This document shows positions 6,975 through 15,277 of a stretch of DNA of 19,997 nt, in pieces. The translations under genes and the position numbers were made by a program. The DNA lies in contig CAJUFO010000080.1 in assembly GCA_910585615.1 (NCBI GenBank), positions 1 through 19,997 on the forward strand, written 5' to 3'. The notes below the pieces were generated by a model. The model made no database searches. It was not told the origin of the DNA and saw only the letters and a list, made by a program, of their open reading frames with translations. This stretch comes from an uncultured Acetatifactor sp. Lineage in GTDB: Bacteria > Bacillota > Clostridia > Lachnospirales > Lachnospiraceae. The stretch's first letter is position 1, and every line of letters starts with the position of its first letter.

Positions 6975-9278
6975 ATGGCAGAAGAAAAATTCGAGGAAAT
7001 TTTTGATGACGGAAAAATGAGCGAGCACCAGGAATTCGTGGATCCTGAGGGACTGTATCAGGAGCTTATTCAGCGCATTCAAAAATATCATCCCAGCGAT
7101 GACATTTCTTTGATTCAAAAAGCTTACAACACTGCGGCGGAGGCACATAAGAACCAGTTGCGCAAGTCTGGGGAACCCTATATCATCCATCCTTTGAACG
7201 TAGCCATCATCCTGGCGGAGCTGGAACTGGACAAGGAGACCATCGTGGCAGGTATCCTCCATGACGTGGTGGAGGACACCATCATGACGGAGGAGGATCT
7301 GAAGCGGGAGTTCGGGGACGATGTGGCGCTTCTGGTGGACGGCGTCACGAAGCTGGAGAAGATTCCCCTGTCTGCCGGAGTCGACCAGCCGGACGATAAG
7401 CTGGAGATGCAGGCTGAGAACCTGCGGAAGATGTTCCTTGCCATGGCAAAGGATATCCGCGTCATCCTGATCAAACTGGCCGACCGTCTCCACAACATGC
7501 GCACCCTGCAGTACAAGAAGCCGGAGAGCAGGCAGCGCATCGCCAAGGAGACCCTGGAAATCTACAGCCCCATTGCCCAGCGGCTGGGCATCAGCAAGCT
7601 GAAAATCGAGCTGGACGATTTGTCCTTAAAGTATCTGGAGCCGGAGGTCTACTACGATCTTGTAGACAAGATTTCCGAGCGCAAGAGCGTGCGGGAAAAG
7701 TATATCCAGAGCATTGTGGACGAGGTCAGCGAGCATATCGGCAATGCCGGCATCAAGGCGAAGATCGACGGCAGGGTGAAGCATTTCTTCAGCATCTATA
7801 AGAAAATGAAGAACCAGAACAAGACCCTGGATCAGATATACGATCTCTTCGCGGTGCGCATCATCGTGGACAGCGTAAGGGACTGTTACGCTGCCCTGGG
7901 CGTCATCCATGAGATGTATAAGCCTATCCCTGGGCGATTCAAGGACTATATCGCCATGCCAAAGGCCAATATGTACCAGTCCCTGCACACCACCCTGATT
8001 GGCAGTTCCGGTCAGCCTTTTGAAATCCAGATTCGTACCTTTGAGATGCACAAGGCGGCGGAGTATGGTATTGCCGCCCACTGGAAGTACAAAGAGGCAT
8101 CGGACGGCAAGAAAGTGACCACCCAGGAGGAGGAGAAGCTGGTGTGGCTGCGCCAGATTCTGGAGTGGCAGCGGGACATGTCGGACAACCGGGAGTTCAT
8201 GAAGCTTCTGAAGAACGATTTAGATCTGTTCTCCGACAATGTGTATTGCTTCACGCCTACCGGCGAAGTGAAGAACCTGCCGGCGGGCTCTACCCCCATC
8301 GACTTCGCCTACAGCATCCATTCCGCGGTGGGCAACCGGATGGTGGGGGCCAGGGTCAACGACAAGCTGGTGACCATAGACTACGAGATCAGCAACGGCG
8401 ACCGGATAGAAATCATCACTTCCCAGAACTCCAAGGGCCCCAGCAGGGACTGGCTGAACGTGGTGAAGAGCACCCAGGCCAAGAACAAAATCAATCAATG
8501 GTTCAAGAATGAACTGAAAGAAGACAATGTCATCAAGGGAAAGGACTTGCTGTCCAGCTATTGCAAGGCCAGGAGCGTGATGCTTTCTGATTTGCTGAAA
8601 CCCGATTATATGAACGCGGTCATGCGTAAATACGGGTTCCGGGACTGGGATTCCGTGCTGGCAGCCATCGGCCATGGCGCCCTGAAGGAGGGCCAGGTGG
8701 TCAATAAGATGCAGGACCTCTACGACAGGGAGCACAAAAAGGAGCTGACCAACGAGGAGGTTCTGGCCAGCATCGCGGAGAGCGGAGCGCTGGCTGCCGC
8801 AAAGCCCGCTACAATCAAGGCCAAGAGCGGCATCGTGGTGCGGGGCATCGCGGATCTCTCGGTGCGTTTCTCCAAGTGCTGTTCTCCGGTGCCCGGCGAT
8901 GAGATTGTGGGCTTCGTCACCAGGGGGCGGGGCATCTCCATCCACCGTACGGACTGCGTGAACATGATGAACCTGCCGGAGATGGAGCGGGCCCGGATCA
9001 TCGACGCGGAGTGGCAGGCACCGGAGGACACCGCGGAGAAGTATGTGGCGGAGATTGATATCTATGCCAACAACAGAAACGGGCTGCTGGCGGATGTGAC
9101 CAAGGCGCTGACGGAGAAGAACATCAGCATACTGTCCCTGAATACGAGAATCAGCAGGCAGGGACTGGCGACGATGCAGATGTCCTTTGAGGTGGAAAGC
9201 CGAGAGGAGCTGAACCGGGTCATCGAGAAGATCCGGGGGATAGAGAGCGTGGTGGACATTGAGAGGGCCACTGGTTAA
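6975..9278 (+). CDS. relA: Bifunctional (p)ppGpp synthetase/hydrolase (RelA/SpoT homologue, Rel)
   Basis: This 767-residue enzyme makes and degrades the alarmone (p)ppGpp on the ribosome and in the cytoplasm. The HD hydrolase domain (about 50-200) has His72 and the HDVVED motif (96-101), so hydrolysis should be active. The synthetase domain (about 250-365) has RFKD at 321-324, the basic version of the synthetase motif that marks bifunctional enzymes, followed by YQSLHTT and FEIQIRT. Next come a TGS domain (about 415-475), a Cys-rich segment (FSKCCSPVPGDEIVGF) and a C-terminal ACT domain (YVAEIDIYANNRNGLLADVT). No truncation or missing residue was seen. The ribosome binding site before ATG 6975 is weak; an out-of-frame ATG with the same nine bases (ATGGCAGAA) occurs 22 nt upstream. 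It follows apt and precedes an MBL hydrolase and hemZ, a known clostridial order. Confidence 0.97.
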   Translation: MAEEKFEEIFDDGKMSEHQEFVDPEGLYQELIQRIQKYHPSDDISLIQKAYNTAAEAHKNQLRKSGEPYIIHPLNVAIILAELELDKETIVAGILHDVVEDTIMTEEDLKREFGDDVALLVDGVTKLEKIPLSAGVDQPDDKLEMQAENLRKMFLAMAKDIRVILIKLADRLHNMRTLQYKKPESRQRIAKETLEIYSPIAQRLGISKLKIELDDLSLKYLEPEVYYDLVDKISERKSVREKYIQSIVDEVSEHIGNAGIKAKIDGRVKHFFSIYKKMKNQNKTLDQIYDLFAVRIIVDSVRDCYAALGVIHEMYKPIPGRFKDYIAMPKANMYQSLHTTLIGSSGQPFEIQIRTFEMHKAAEYGIAAHWKYKEASDGKKVTTQEEEKLVWLRQILEWQRDMSDNREFMKLLKNDLDLFSDNVYCFTPTGEVKNLPAGSTPIDFAYSIHSAVGNRMVGARVNDKLVTIDYEISNGDRIEIITSQNSKGPSRDWLNVVKSTQAKNKINQWFKNELKEDNVIKGKDLLSSYCKARSVMLSDLLKPDYMNAVMRKYGFRDWDSVLAAIGHGALKEGQVVNKMQDLYDREHKKELTNEEVLASIAESGALAAAKPATIKAKSGIVVRGIADLSVRFSKCCSPVPGDEIVGFVTRGRGISIHRTDCVNMMNLPEMERARIIDAEWQAPEDTAEKYVAEIDIYANNRNGLLADVTKALTEKNISILSLNTRISRQGLATMQMSFEVESREELNRVIEKIRGIESVVDIERATG

Positions 9279-9280
9279 AA

Positions 9281-9350
9281 GCGTGAGAAGAAGTTCGCTT
9301 CATGAGCCAGTCTCACGCGGAAGAATGCCTAAAGTGCAGGCATTCTTCCG
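9281..9350 (+). other. Two adjacent hairpins between the Rel and MBL genes
   Basis: Starting two bases after the Rel stop codon, GCGTGAGA (9281-9288) pairs with TCTCACGC (9311-9318), enclosing a small GAAG-TTCG-CTTC tetraloop hairpin. The second stem follows at once: 13 bases at 9318-9330 pair perfectly with 9338-9350 around a 7-nt loop. No T run follows, so this is not a standard terminator on the plus strand. Possible roles are mRNA 3'-end protection, a processing site or weak attenuation between relA and the next gene. Confidence 0.6.
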
Positions 9351-9402
9351 GTCTTGCACCATTGTATTGATTGTTTCAGAAATATTCGGAAGGGGAAACG
9401 TG

Positions 9403-10065
9403 ATGGCTGAGATTAAGATAGGGCGCATGGTGCTGGGGGTATGCCAGACCAACTGCTATTTTCTGTATCGTGAGGGGGAGCATGACGCTATTGTAGTGGA
9501 TCCGGCGGACAAGGGGGCTAATATTTATGCCGCTTTGCAGAAGAATGGGTTTCGAGTGGCGGGGATACTGCTGACCCATGGGCATTTCGACCATATCTGG
9601 GGGCTGGACGCCCTGCGGGACGCGGCCAATGCGGCGGCTGAGGCGGAGGGAAGAGAGCCTGTGAAAGCGTATGCCTGCGAGGCGGAGCGGGAGCTTTTGA
9701 AGAGCCCGCGGATGAACGTGTCGGAGCAGGCGGGCAGGGCCTGTGCCACCTATGCGGACGTGTACGTGAAGGACGGGGAGGAGATCTCCCTGGGGGGCAT
9801 GACCTGCAAGGCGATCGCCACCCCCGGGCATACGGCGGGAGGTTGCTGCTATTATTTCGCCGAGGGGGGCATTTTAGTCAGCGGGGATACCCTTTTTGCC
9901 GAGTCTGTGGGGCGGACGGACTTTCCCACGGGCAGCATGGGGACGTTAGTGCGTTCGATTAAGGAAAAGCTGTTCGTGCTGCCGGAGGACACAAGGGTGT
10001 ATTCCGGGCACGGGGAGAGCACGACTATCGGCTATGAGAAGAAAAACAATCCGTTCTGCGTATAA
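9403..10065 (+). CDS. MBL-fold metallo-hydrolase (glyoxalase II-like)
   Basis: The 220-residue protein has the metallo-beta-lactamase fold with the metal-binding THGHFDH motif at residues 58-64, a second His in ATPGHTAGG, the bridging Asp in SGDTLF, and the late SGHGEST. This layout matches the compact glyoxalase II-like (YcbL-type) hydrolases, which cleave thioesters such as S-lactoyl-thiols; the true substrate here is unknown. ATG 9403 was chosen because GGAAGGGG lies 7 nt upstream; the longer open frame back to 9259 overlaps the Rel gene and has no protein-like sequence. A neighbour of relA and hemZ in many Clostridia. A terminator lies about 100 bp downstream. Confidence 0.9.
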   Translation: MAEIKIGRMVLGVCQTNCYFLYREGEHDAIVVDPADKGANIYAALQKNGFRVAGILLTHGHFDHIWGLDALRDAANAAAEAEGREPVKAYACEAERELLKSPRMNVSEQAGRACATYADVYVKDGEEISLGGMTCKAIATPGHTAGGCCYYFAEGGILVSGDTLFAESVGRTDFPTGSMGTLVRSIKEKLFVLPEDTRVYSGHGESTTIGYEKKNNPFCV

Positions 10066-10163
10066 AAGGGCAGAAGCGGGGGGCAGAGTGCCCTGCAGGC
10101 AGGGCGGTGGCTGTGGTTTTAGGCTGGGGCGATGTTTTGTGTGTTAGGTGCCCTGGAGCCTGG

Positions 10164-10184
10164 AAGCAGTAGCCACTGCTTTTT
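10164..10184 (+). terminator. Intrinsic terminator after the MBL hydrolase gene
   Basis: AAGCAGT and ACTGCTT form a 7-bp stem with a 4-nt loop (AGCC), running into a T run (10179-10184). A further small GC-rich hairpin lies upstream (GCCCTGC at 10090-10096 pairing with GCAGGGC at 10099-10105). Together they probably end the relA-MBL transcript before hemZ. The stem is short, so some read-through is likely. Confidence 0.5.
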
Positions 10185-10260
10185 GTGTATATAGTAACGA
10201 ATTCAAAAGCTTTGTGCAAATAGAGTCGATAGAAGGGAAGCAGTCCGGAGGAGGCAGAAA

Positions 10261-11769
10261 ATGCTGGTTGTGGAGCTGAACAGGGCAAATTTTGAATATG
10301 ACGTGAATTCCATCGTGAGGGCCTTTTATCCGGAGGAGCAGGTGTACGTGCTGCATCCGGAATGCAGGGAGGAGAAATGGGAGGAGTTGGGCGGGAATGT
10401 GCGAATCCGGGCAGAGCTTTCGGAGGATGGGGCATTGCTGTCCGTGGACGGAAGGGAATATGGCTGGGAGTGGCGCGGAGATGGTCGGGAGAGCCTGGAA
10501 CCCGCCGCAGATGCGGCGGGAGACGAGGAAGCAGACGAAAAAGCGTATAAATATGGCTTCAAATGCTTCCTGTACCGCGCCCTGTGCCAGGAGACCGGGA
10601 AAGAGCTTCCCTGGGGGAACCTGACGGGGATACGGCCTACCAAGATAGCCTATCAGCTGCTGGAGCAGGGGGCCTGTGAACAGGATATCATAGACCATTA
10701 CATGCTAAAATACTATGTCAGCCGGAAAAAAGCAAAGCTCTCCGTGGACATCGCCAGGAGGGAGCGGGAGCTGCTCTCCGGGCTGTGCGGCCAGGACGAC
10801 AGCCCAGGTTATAGCCTTTATATCGGCATCCCGTTCTGCCCCAGCACCTGTCTCTACTGTTCCTTCACTTCTTTCCCCATAGCGGCATACCGAAAAGAGG
10901 TAGACCGCTACATAGACTGCCTGATAAAAGAAATGGAATTTATAGCGCAGTGCTATCGGGACAGGCGGCTGGACTGCGTCTACATAGGCGGCGGCACGCC
11001 CACCACCCTGGAGGCGGAGCAGCTGGAGCGGCTGCTTGCGAAGCTGAAAGCCCTGTTCGATTTCTCCTCTGTCAGGGAGTTCACCGTGGAGGCAGGCAGG
11101 GCGGACAGCATCACGGAGGACAAGCTCCGGGTGCTCCGCAGCCACGGAGTGGACAGGATATCGGTGAACCCCCAGACCATGAAGCAGGAGACTTTGGACA
11201 TCATCGGCAGGAAAGCCTCCGTGGCCCAGGTGGAGCAGGCCTACGCGCTGGCCCGCAAGCTGGGCTTCGACAACATCAACATGGACTTGATACTGGGACT
11301 GCCGGGAGAGCTGGAGGCGGACGTGCAGGGCACCATAGACCGGGTGGTGGAGCTGGCACCGGACAGCCTCACGGTGCACTCCCTGGCCATCAAGCGGGCC
11401 TCCAGGCTGAACCGCTGGATCCAGGAGAACGGGATGCCCGTCCTGCACAACACGGACGAGACCATGGAGATAGCGGCCCGGGGGGCACAGCGTCTGGGCC
11501 TGGTGCCCTATTACCTCTACCGCCAGAAGAACATGTCCGGGAATTTCGAGAACGTGGGGTACGCCAGAGAGGGGAAGTTCGGGCTGTACAACATTCTGAT
11601 CATGGAGGAGGTGCAGACCATCGTAGCCCTTGGCGCGGGCGCAATCTCCAAGCGTGTGCATCCGGACGGCCTGATCGAGCGGTGCGAGAACCTGAAAGAG
11701 GTGGCCCTCTATATGGATAAGATTGACGAGATGATTGAGCGGAAGCGGAGGCTGTTCGCGGATTCTTAA
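10261..11769 (+). CDS. hemZ: Coproporphyrinogen dehydrogenase HemZ (radical SAM)
   Basis: Oxygen-independent coproporphyrinogen III oxidase-type enzyme of haem synthesis in the cytoplasm. The 502-residue length and a long N-terminal domain (about 170 residues) before the radical SAM core distinguish HemZ from HemN. The iron-sulfur cluster Cys are C193, C197 and C200 (CPSTCLYC), followed by YIGGGTPT and the SVNPQTM segment typical of the family. GGAGGAGG lies 6 nt before ATG 10261. HemZ sits after relA and an MBL gene in many Clostridia, usually with hisS and aspS next; here those are absent. Many gut Clostridia keep hemZ without a full haem pathway, so its substrate in this organism is uncertain. 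Confidence 0.92.
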   Translation: MLVVELNRANFEYDVNSIVRAFYPEEQVYVLHPECREEKWEELGGNVRIRAELSEDGALLSVDGREYGWEWRGDGRESLEPAADAAGDEEADEKAYKYGFKCFLYRALCQETGKELPWGNLTGIRPTKIAYQLLEQGACEQDIIDHYMLKYYVSRKKAKLSVDIARRERELLSGLCGQDDSPGYSLYIGIPFCPSTCLYCSFTSFPIAAYRKEVDRYIDCLIKEMEFIAQCYRDRRLDCVYIGGGTPTTLEAEQLERLLAKLKALFDFSSVREFTVEAGRADSITEDKLRVLRSHGVDRISVNPQTMKQETLDIIGRKASVAQVEQAYALARKLGFDNINMDLILGLPGELEADVQGTIDRVVELAPDSLTVHSLAIKRASRLNRWIQENGMPVLHNTDETMEIAARGAQRLGLVPYYLYRQKNMSGNFENVGYAREGKFGLYNILIMEEVQTIVALGAGAISKRVHPDGLIERCENLKEVALYMDKIDEMIERKRRLFADS

Positions 11770-11825
11770 GCGCTTCTTTGTCAGTCAATATCCTTTCTTT
11801 TTTGGTTTTCCTATGATGAAACGCA

Positions 11826-11873
11826 GAAAGGCAGAAGGCAAATATGCACAGGTGCATTTGCCTTCTGCCTTTC
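11826..11873. repeat. Long near-perfect inverted repeat (22-bp hairpin)
   Basis: The arm at 11826-11849 pairs with 11852-11873 over 22 positions, interrupted only by a 2-nt bulge and closed by a 2-nt gap (AG). There is no T run on either side strong enough for a standard terminator; the 3' flank on the plus strand is GACCCTATAAG. It lies 57 bp after the hemZ stop. It could still act as the 3' end of the hemZ mRNA, or be a small palindromic repeat element. Only one copy was noticed here. Confidence 0.65.
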
Positions 11874-11883
11874 GACCCTATAA

Positions 11884-12012
11884 GAGTCCGTAAAGCAAAA
11901 GACTATAGACAAGCTTCCCTTAAAGGCCCTGAACTTCAGCCGTACCAGCATATACAATGTGCGCATCCTCCTGGAAGACTTTCGGTTCGGCAAAACCGGG
12001 AGATACACTTAG
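11884..12012 (+). pseudogene. Unrecognised 42-codon gene remnant (C-terminal end)
   Basis: Between the stop at 11881-11883 and the TAG at 12010-12012 a frame without any ATG, GTG or TTG start reads as convincing protein: KALNFSRTSIYNVRILLEDF followed by RFGKTGRYT. It has an amphipathic helix pattern and a basic end. I do not recognise the family. Lack of a start and of a ribosome binding site suggests the 3' end of a lost gene. The minus strand is also open here (11811-12008), but its translation is less protein-like. The remaining 83 bp before the add gene hold a TTGACA (12024-12029) with no good -10 at 17 bp. Confidence 0.35.
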
Positions 12013-12095
12013 CCGTCTTTGCGTTGACATTCCGTCCCAAATGAGCTACCCTGGATATAAGCGAAAAAGCATGTATTCAAGAAGGGGGAAAGGGC

Positions 12096-13142
12096 ATGAT
12101 AGATCTGCATTTACATCTTGACGGCTCCATAGATCCGGAAGACATGGCTCAGTTGGCGAAAATGTCGGGAGTCGAGCTGGGGCCGGAGAGGGAAGAGAAA
12201 ATCAAGGAACTGCTGGTAGTGGAGCCCGGGTGCAGGAACCTGGGGGAGTATCTGGAGAAATTCGACCTGCCCCTCCAGGTGCTGCAGACGGAAGGGAGCA
12301 TGGAATTCGCCGTCTATAGGCTTCTGGAGAAGCTGCATGGCCAGGGCCTGTGCCATGCGGAGATTCGTTTCGCGCCCCAGCTGCACCTGGAAAAAGGGCT
12401 TACCCAGGAGACAGCCGTGGAGGCGGCAGTATCGGGCCTTGCACAGGGAATCAGGGAGTTCGGGATATCGGCAGGGCTGATTTTGTGCTGCATGCGCGGG
12501 GCGGGCAATGACGCGGAGAATATGGAGACTGTGGCAGTGGCGGAGAAATTCCTTGGAAAGGGAGTCTGCGCTCTGGACCTGGCCGGAAATGAGGCTGCTT
12601 ATCCAACGCAAGCCTTTGCCCCGGTCTTCGACAGGGCAAAAGCGCGGAGGATACCGGCCGTCCTGCATGCCGGGGAGGCGGCGGGAGCGGAAAGCGTCAG
12701 AGAAGCCCTGGAGCTGGGAGCCGTCCGCATCGGACATGGGATACATGCCATGGAGGATGCGGAATTGATGGCGATGTTAAAGGACAGGAAGGTTTTTCTG
12801 GAAATGTGCTACTCCAGCAACCTGCAGACAAGGACAGTGGAATCGCCACAGCGGTATCCGCTGCCCATGTTTCTGGAAAAGGGCATCTGTGCTACGGTCA
12901 ACACGGACAACATGACCGTTTCTGACACTGATTTGAAAAAAGAATATCTCCTGCTGCAAAGAGAGTTCCTGCTGAGCGGAAGCGATTTGAAGCGGCTGGC
13001 CCTCAATGCCGTAGCCGGCGCTTTTGTGGAAGAGGAGGAAAGGACGGCTCTGCGGCAGCGGATAGAAAGGGATTTTTTCCAGTGGCTGGAGCCTCTGGAA
13101 ATCTATTTTGGTACTTGCTGCCATACAGAGGGCTTGGTATAA
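12096..13142 (+). CDS. add: Adenosine deaminase
   Basis: This cytoplasmic zinc enzyme deaminates adenosine to inosine in purine salvage. The 348-residue TIM-barrel protein shows His5 and His7 in the N-terminal HLHLDGS, the DLAGNE segment (161-166), His191 and catalytic Glu194 in HAGE, His214 in RIGHG, and Asp271 in NTDN. Where many adenosine deaminases have Asp-Asp, the second position is Asn272; this NTDN form is known from actinobacterial and clostridial members, so it does not suggest loss of function. AAGGGGG lies before ATG 12096. It is followed after 37 bp by the sugar isomerase gene, so it may share that transcript, though the functions are not obviously linked. Confidence 0.93.
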   Translation: MIDLHLHLDGSIDPEDMAQLAKMSGVELGPEREEKIKELLVVEPGCRNLGEYLEKFDLPLQVLQTEGSMEFAVYRLLEKLHGQGLCHAEIRFAPQLHLEKGLTQETAVEAAVSGLAQGIREFGISAGLILCCMRGAGNDAENMETVAVAEKFLGKGVCALDLAGNEAAYPTQAFAPVFDRAKARRIPAVLHAGEAAGAESVREALELGAVRIGHGIHAMEDAELMAMLKDRKVFLEMCYSSNLQTRTVESPQRYPLPMFLEKGICATVNTDNMTVSDTDLKKEYLLLQREFLLSGSDLKRLALNAVAGAFVEEEERTALRQRIERDFFQWLEPLEIYFGTCCHTEGLV

Positions 13143-13179
13143 TAGAAAGAAAGTACGGAGAAGGAGGAAAGTGGGGCAG

Positions 13180-14082
13180 ATGAAATATGACAAAATCAGC
13201 GGCTTCGCCGATGAAATCGCGGAGGACGTGGATACCCAGTTCAGGGTGCTGAAAAAGCTGGACATAAGGTATTTCGAGCCCAGAGGAATCGACGGAAAGA
13301 ACATTGCGGCCCTCACCGACGGGGAGGTGGCCGCACTGAAGGAGAAGATGGGGAGAAGCGGGGTAAAGGCCTCCTCCATAGGCTCTCCTATAGGGAAGAT
13401 AAGGCTGGACGAGGATTTTGAGGCGCATTTCGGGCAGTTTCAGAGAGTGGTGGAGATCGCGAAAAGACTGGGTGCCAGATATATCAGGATATTCAGCTTC
13501 TACCCTCCGGCGAAGCCCGGCCCGGCAGAGGGCGGCTGCGGCTCCGACGGGGGAACCAGACAGGAGTGGACTGCCAAAGACCGCGGGGAAGTGCTTGACC
13601 GTCTGCGCAGAATGATAGCGTATGCCAGAGAACAGGACGTGGTGCTGCTCCATGAGAATGAGAAGGAAATCTACGGCGACACTGCGGAGCGGTGCGCAGA
13701 TCTGATGGAGCAGCTTGGGTGCGGGCATTTTCAGGCGGTGTTCGATCCGGCTAATTTCGTACAGTGCGGGCAGGACACAAAGAAGGCTTATGAAAAGCTG
13801 AAAGGATATATTGCCTATGTGCATATCAAGGATGCGCTCATGAAAGACGGAAGCGTAGTGCCCGCAGGATCCGGCGATGGCAATGTGGAACATATCCTGA
13901 AAAGCCTTCTGGACGGAGGATATGACGGCTATTTCAGCCTTGAGCCCCATCTGGGCAGTTTTTCAGGGCTGGCAGCGCTGGAGCTGGACGACAGGATGCA
14001 GAACCTGCCCCAGGGCGGAGAGGGTACCTTTACGCTGGCGTACCAGGCGCTGGAAGAGATATTGGACAGAGTAGTCATGTAG
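13180..14082 (+). CDS. TIM-barrel sugar (phosphate) isomerase/epimerase
   Basis: The 300-residue protein belongs to the xylose-isomerase-like TIM-barrel family (AP endonuclease 2 fold). Likely metal and catalytic residues are visible: Glu in HENEKEIYGD, Asp in FDPANF, His in YVHIKDA and Glu in SLEPHL. A Gly-rich insert of about 20 residues (PGPAEGGCGSDGGTRQ) lies after strand 4. Members isomerise or epimerise keto-sugars and inosose-type compounds. I chose ATG 13180, with AAGGAGG 12 nt upstream; GTG 13171 in the same frame is only 3 nt from that site, and the longer frame back to 13108 overlaps add. The dehydrogenase gene follows after 13 bp, a common pairing that suggests a joint oxidise-then-isomerise step on a sugar or cyclitol. 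Confidence 0.88.
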   Translation: MKYDKISGFADEIAEDVDTQFRVLKKLDIRYFEPRGIDGKNIAALTDGEVAALKEKMGRSGVKASSIGSPIGKIRLDEDFEAHFGQFQRVVEIAKRLGARYIRIFSFYPPAKPGPAEGGCGSDGGTRQEWTAKDRGEVLDRLRRMIAYAREQDVVLLHENEKEIYGDTAERCADLMEQLGCGHFQAVFDPANFVQCGQDTKKAYEKLKGYIAYVHIKDALMKDGSVVPAGSGDGNVEHILKSLLDGGYDGYFSLEPHLGSFSGLAALELDDRMQNLPQGGEGTFTLAYQALEEILDRVVM

Positions 14083-14095
14083 GAGGGACCGTATT

Positions 14096-15256
14096 ATGGA
14101 GAAAATCAGGTTAGGCGTAATCGGATTCGGCAACATGGGAACAGGTCATGTGAAGAGCGTGGCAGGGGGAAAGGTGCCGGATATGGTAATGGGCGCAATC
14201 TGCGACATCGCCCCGGCCAGATGTGAGGCGGCCAGGCGGCTGTATCCGGACATTCCGGTATTCGGCGATGCGCAGGAACTGTACGGCAGCGGCCTGTGCG
14301 ACGCGGTGATCATCGCCACGCCTCATTACTATCACCCGCCCCTTGCCATGCAGGCATTTGCCCATGGCCTGCATGTGATTACGGAAAAGCCTGCCGGCGT
14401 CTACACCAGCCAGGTGAAAGAGATGAACGCGGCCGCGGAAAGGTCGGACAGGAAATTCGGCATCATGTACAACCAGAGGACGAATCCGGTGTACCAGAAG
14501 CTGCGTGAAATGGTACAAAAGGGGGAGCTGGGCCATATCAAGAGGATTACGTGGATTATCACCGACTGGTACCGCCCCCAGGCCTACCATGACAGCAGCA
14601 CATGGCGTTCTGCCTGGAAGACGGAAGGCGGCGGTGCGCTGATCAATCAGAATCCTCACCAGCTTGATCTCTGGCAGTGGATGTTCGGGATGCCGGACAG
14701 GATATTCGCCAAGGCCAGCTTTGGCAAATATTATGATATCGAGGTAGAGGACGATGTGATGGCCTACTTCGAATACGACAACGGCACCACAGGGGAATAC
14801 ATTACATCCACCGGGGAGGCGCCGGGCACCAACCGGCTGGAAATCGCCTGCGATATGGGCAAGGTAGTGGTAGAGGACAACAGAATCGTCTTCCACCGGA
14901 ACGTGGTCTCGGAGAGGGAGCATAACAGGATTAATAAGGAACCCTTTGGGAAGCCGGAGTGTTGGGAATGCATTATTCCGGCGGATTTCTCGGGCGGGCC
15001 CCAGCATGTGGGGATTCTGAACAATTTCGCGTCCGCTGTGCTGCACGGCGCGCAGCTCCTGGCCCCGGGAGAGGAGGGCATCAGGGGACTTACGATTTCC
15101 AATGCCATCCATCTGAGCGCGTGGACCGGGGAGACGGTGGACGTGAAGCATTTCCCGGACGAGAGGTTCTATGCGCTTCTCCAGGAAAAGATTCGGACTT
15201 CCACCATAGTGAAGAAGGAGTCCCAGGTAATCGTGGACAACAGCAATACATATTGA
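14096..15256 (+). CDS. Gfo/Idh/MocA family NAD(P)-dependent oxidoreductase
   Basis: The 386-residue cytoplasmic enzyme has an N-terminal Rossmann fold with GFGNMGTGH (residues 10-18) for NAD(P). It also has the EKP triad element (ITEKPAG, about residue 100) with the catalytic Lys, and the second-domain GGGALINQNPHQLDLWQW segment with the catalytic His. The family oxidises or reduces sugars and cyclitols at a ring carbon. Length and motifs are complete. It starts 13 bp after the isomerase and ends 21 bp before the MATE exporter, so the three genes form one unit. The exact substrate cannot be read from the sequence. Confidence 0.93.
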   Translation: MEKIRLGVIGFGNMGTGHVKSVAGGKVPDMVMGAICDIAPARCEAARRLYPDIPVFGDAQELYGSGLCDAVIIATPHYYHPPLAMQAFAHGLHVITEKPAGVYTSQVKEMNAAAERSDRKFGIMYNQRTNPVYQKLREMVQKGELGHIKRITWIITDWYRPQAYHDSSTWRSAWKTEGGGALINQNPHQLDLWQWMFGMPDRIFAKASFGKYYDIEVEDDVMAYFEYDNGTTGEYITSTGEAPGTNRLEIACDMGKVVVEDNRIVFHRNVVSEREHNRINKEPFGKPECWECIIPADFSGGPQHVGILNNFASAVLHGAQLLAPGEEGIRGLTISNAIHLSAWTGETVDVKHFPDERFYALLQEKIRTSTIVKKESQVIVDNSNTY

Positions 15257-15277
15257 CATATTGAAGAGAGAATGCGG

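Noticed and set aside
6803..7006. 67-codon frame between apt and relA
   Set aside because: It overlaps the ends of both genes in another frame and has no family-like features; only the repeated ATGGCAGAA is notable.
11811..12008. Minus-strand 65-codon open frame between hemZ and add
   Set aside because: The plus-strand frame over the same DNA is more protein-like, the AGGAGG directly abuts the ATG on the minus strand, and the frame reads through the long hairpin.
12271..12272. Adenosine deaminase appears to miss the second active-site Asp (Asn272; the residue number, codon near 12909)
   Set aside because: The NTDN form is a recognised variant in actinobacterial and clostridial adenosine deaminases, and all other catalytic residues are present.
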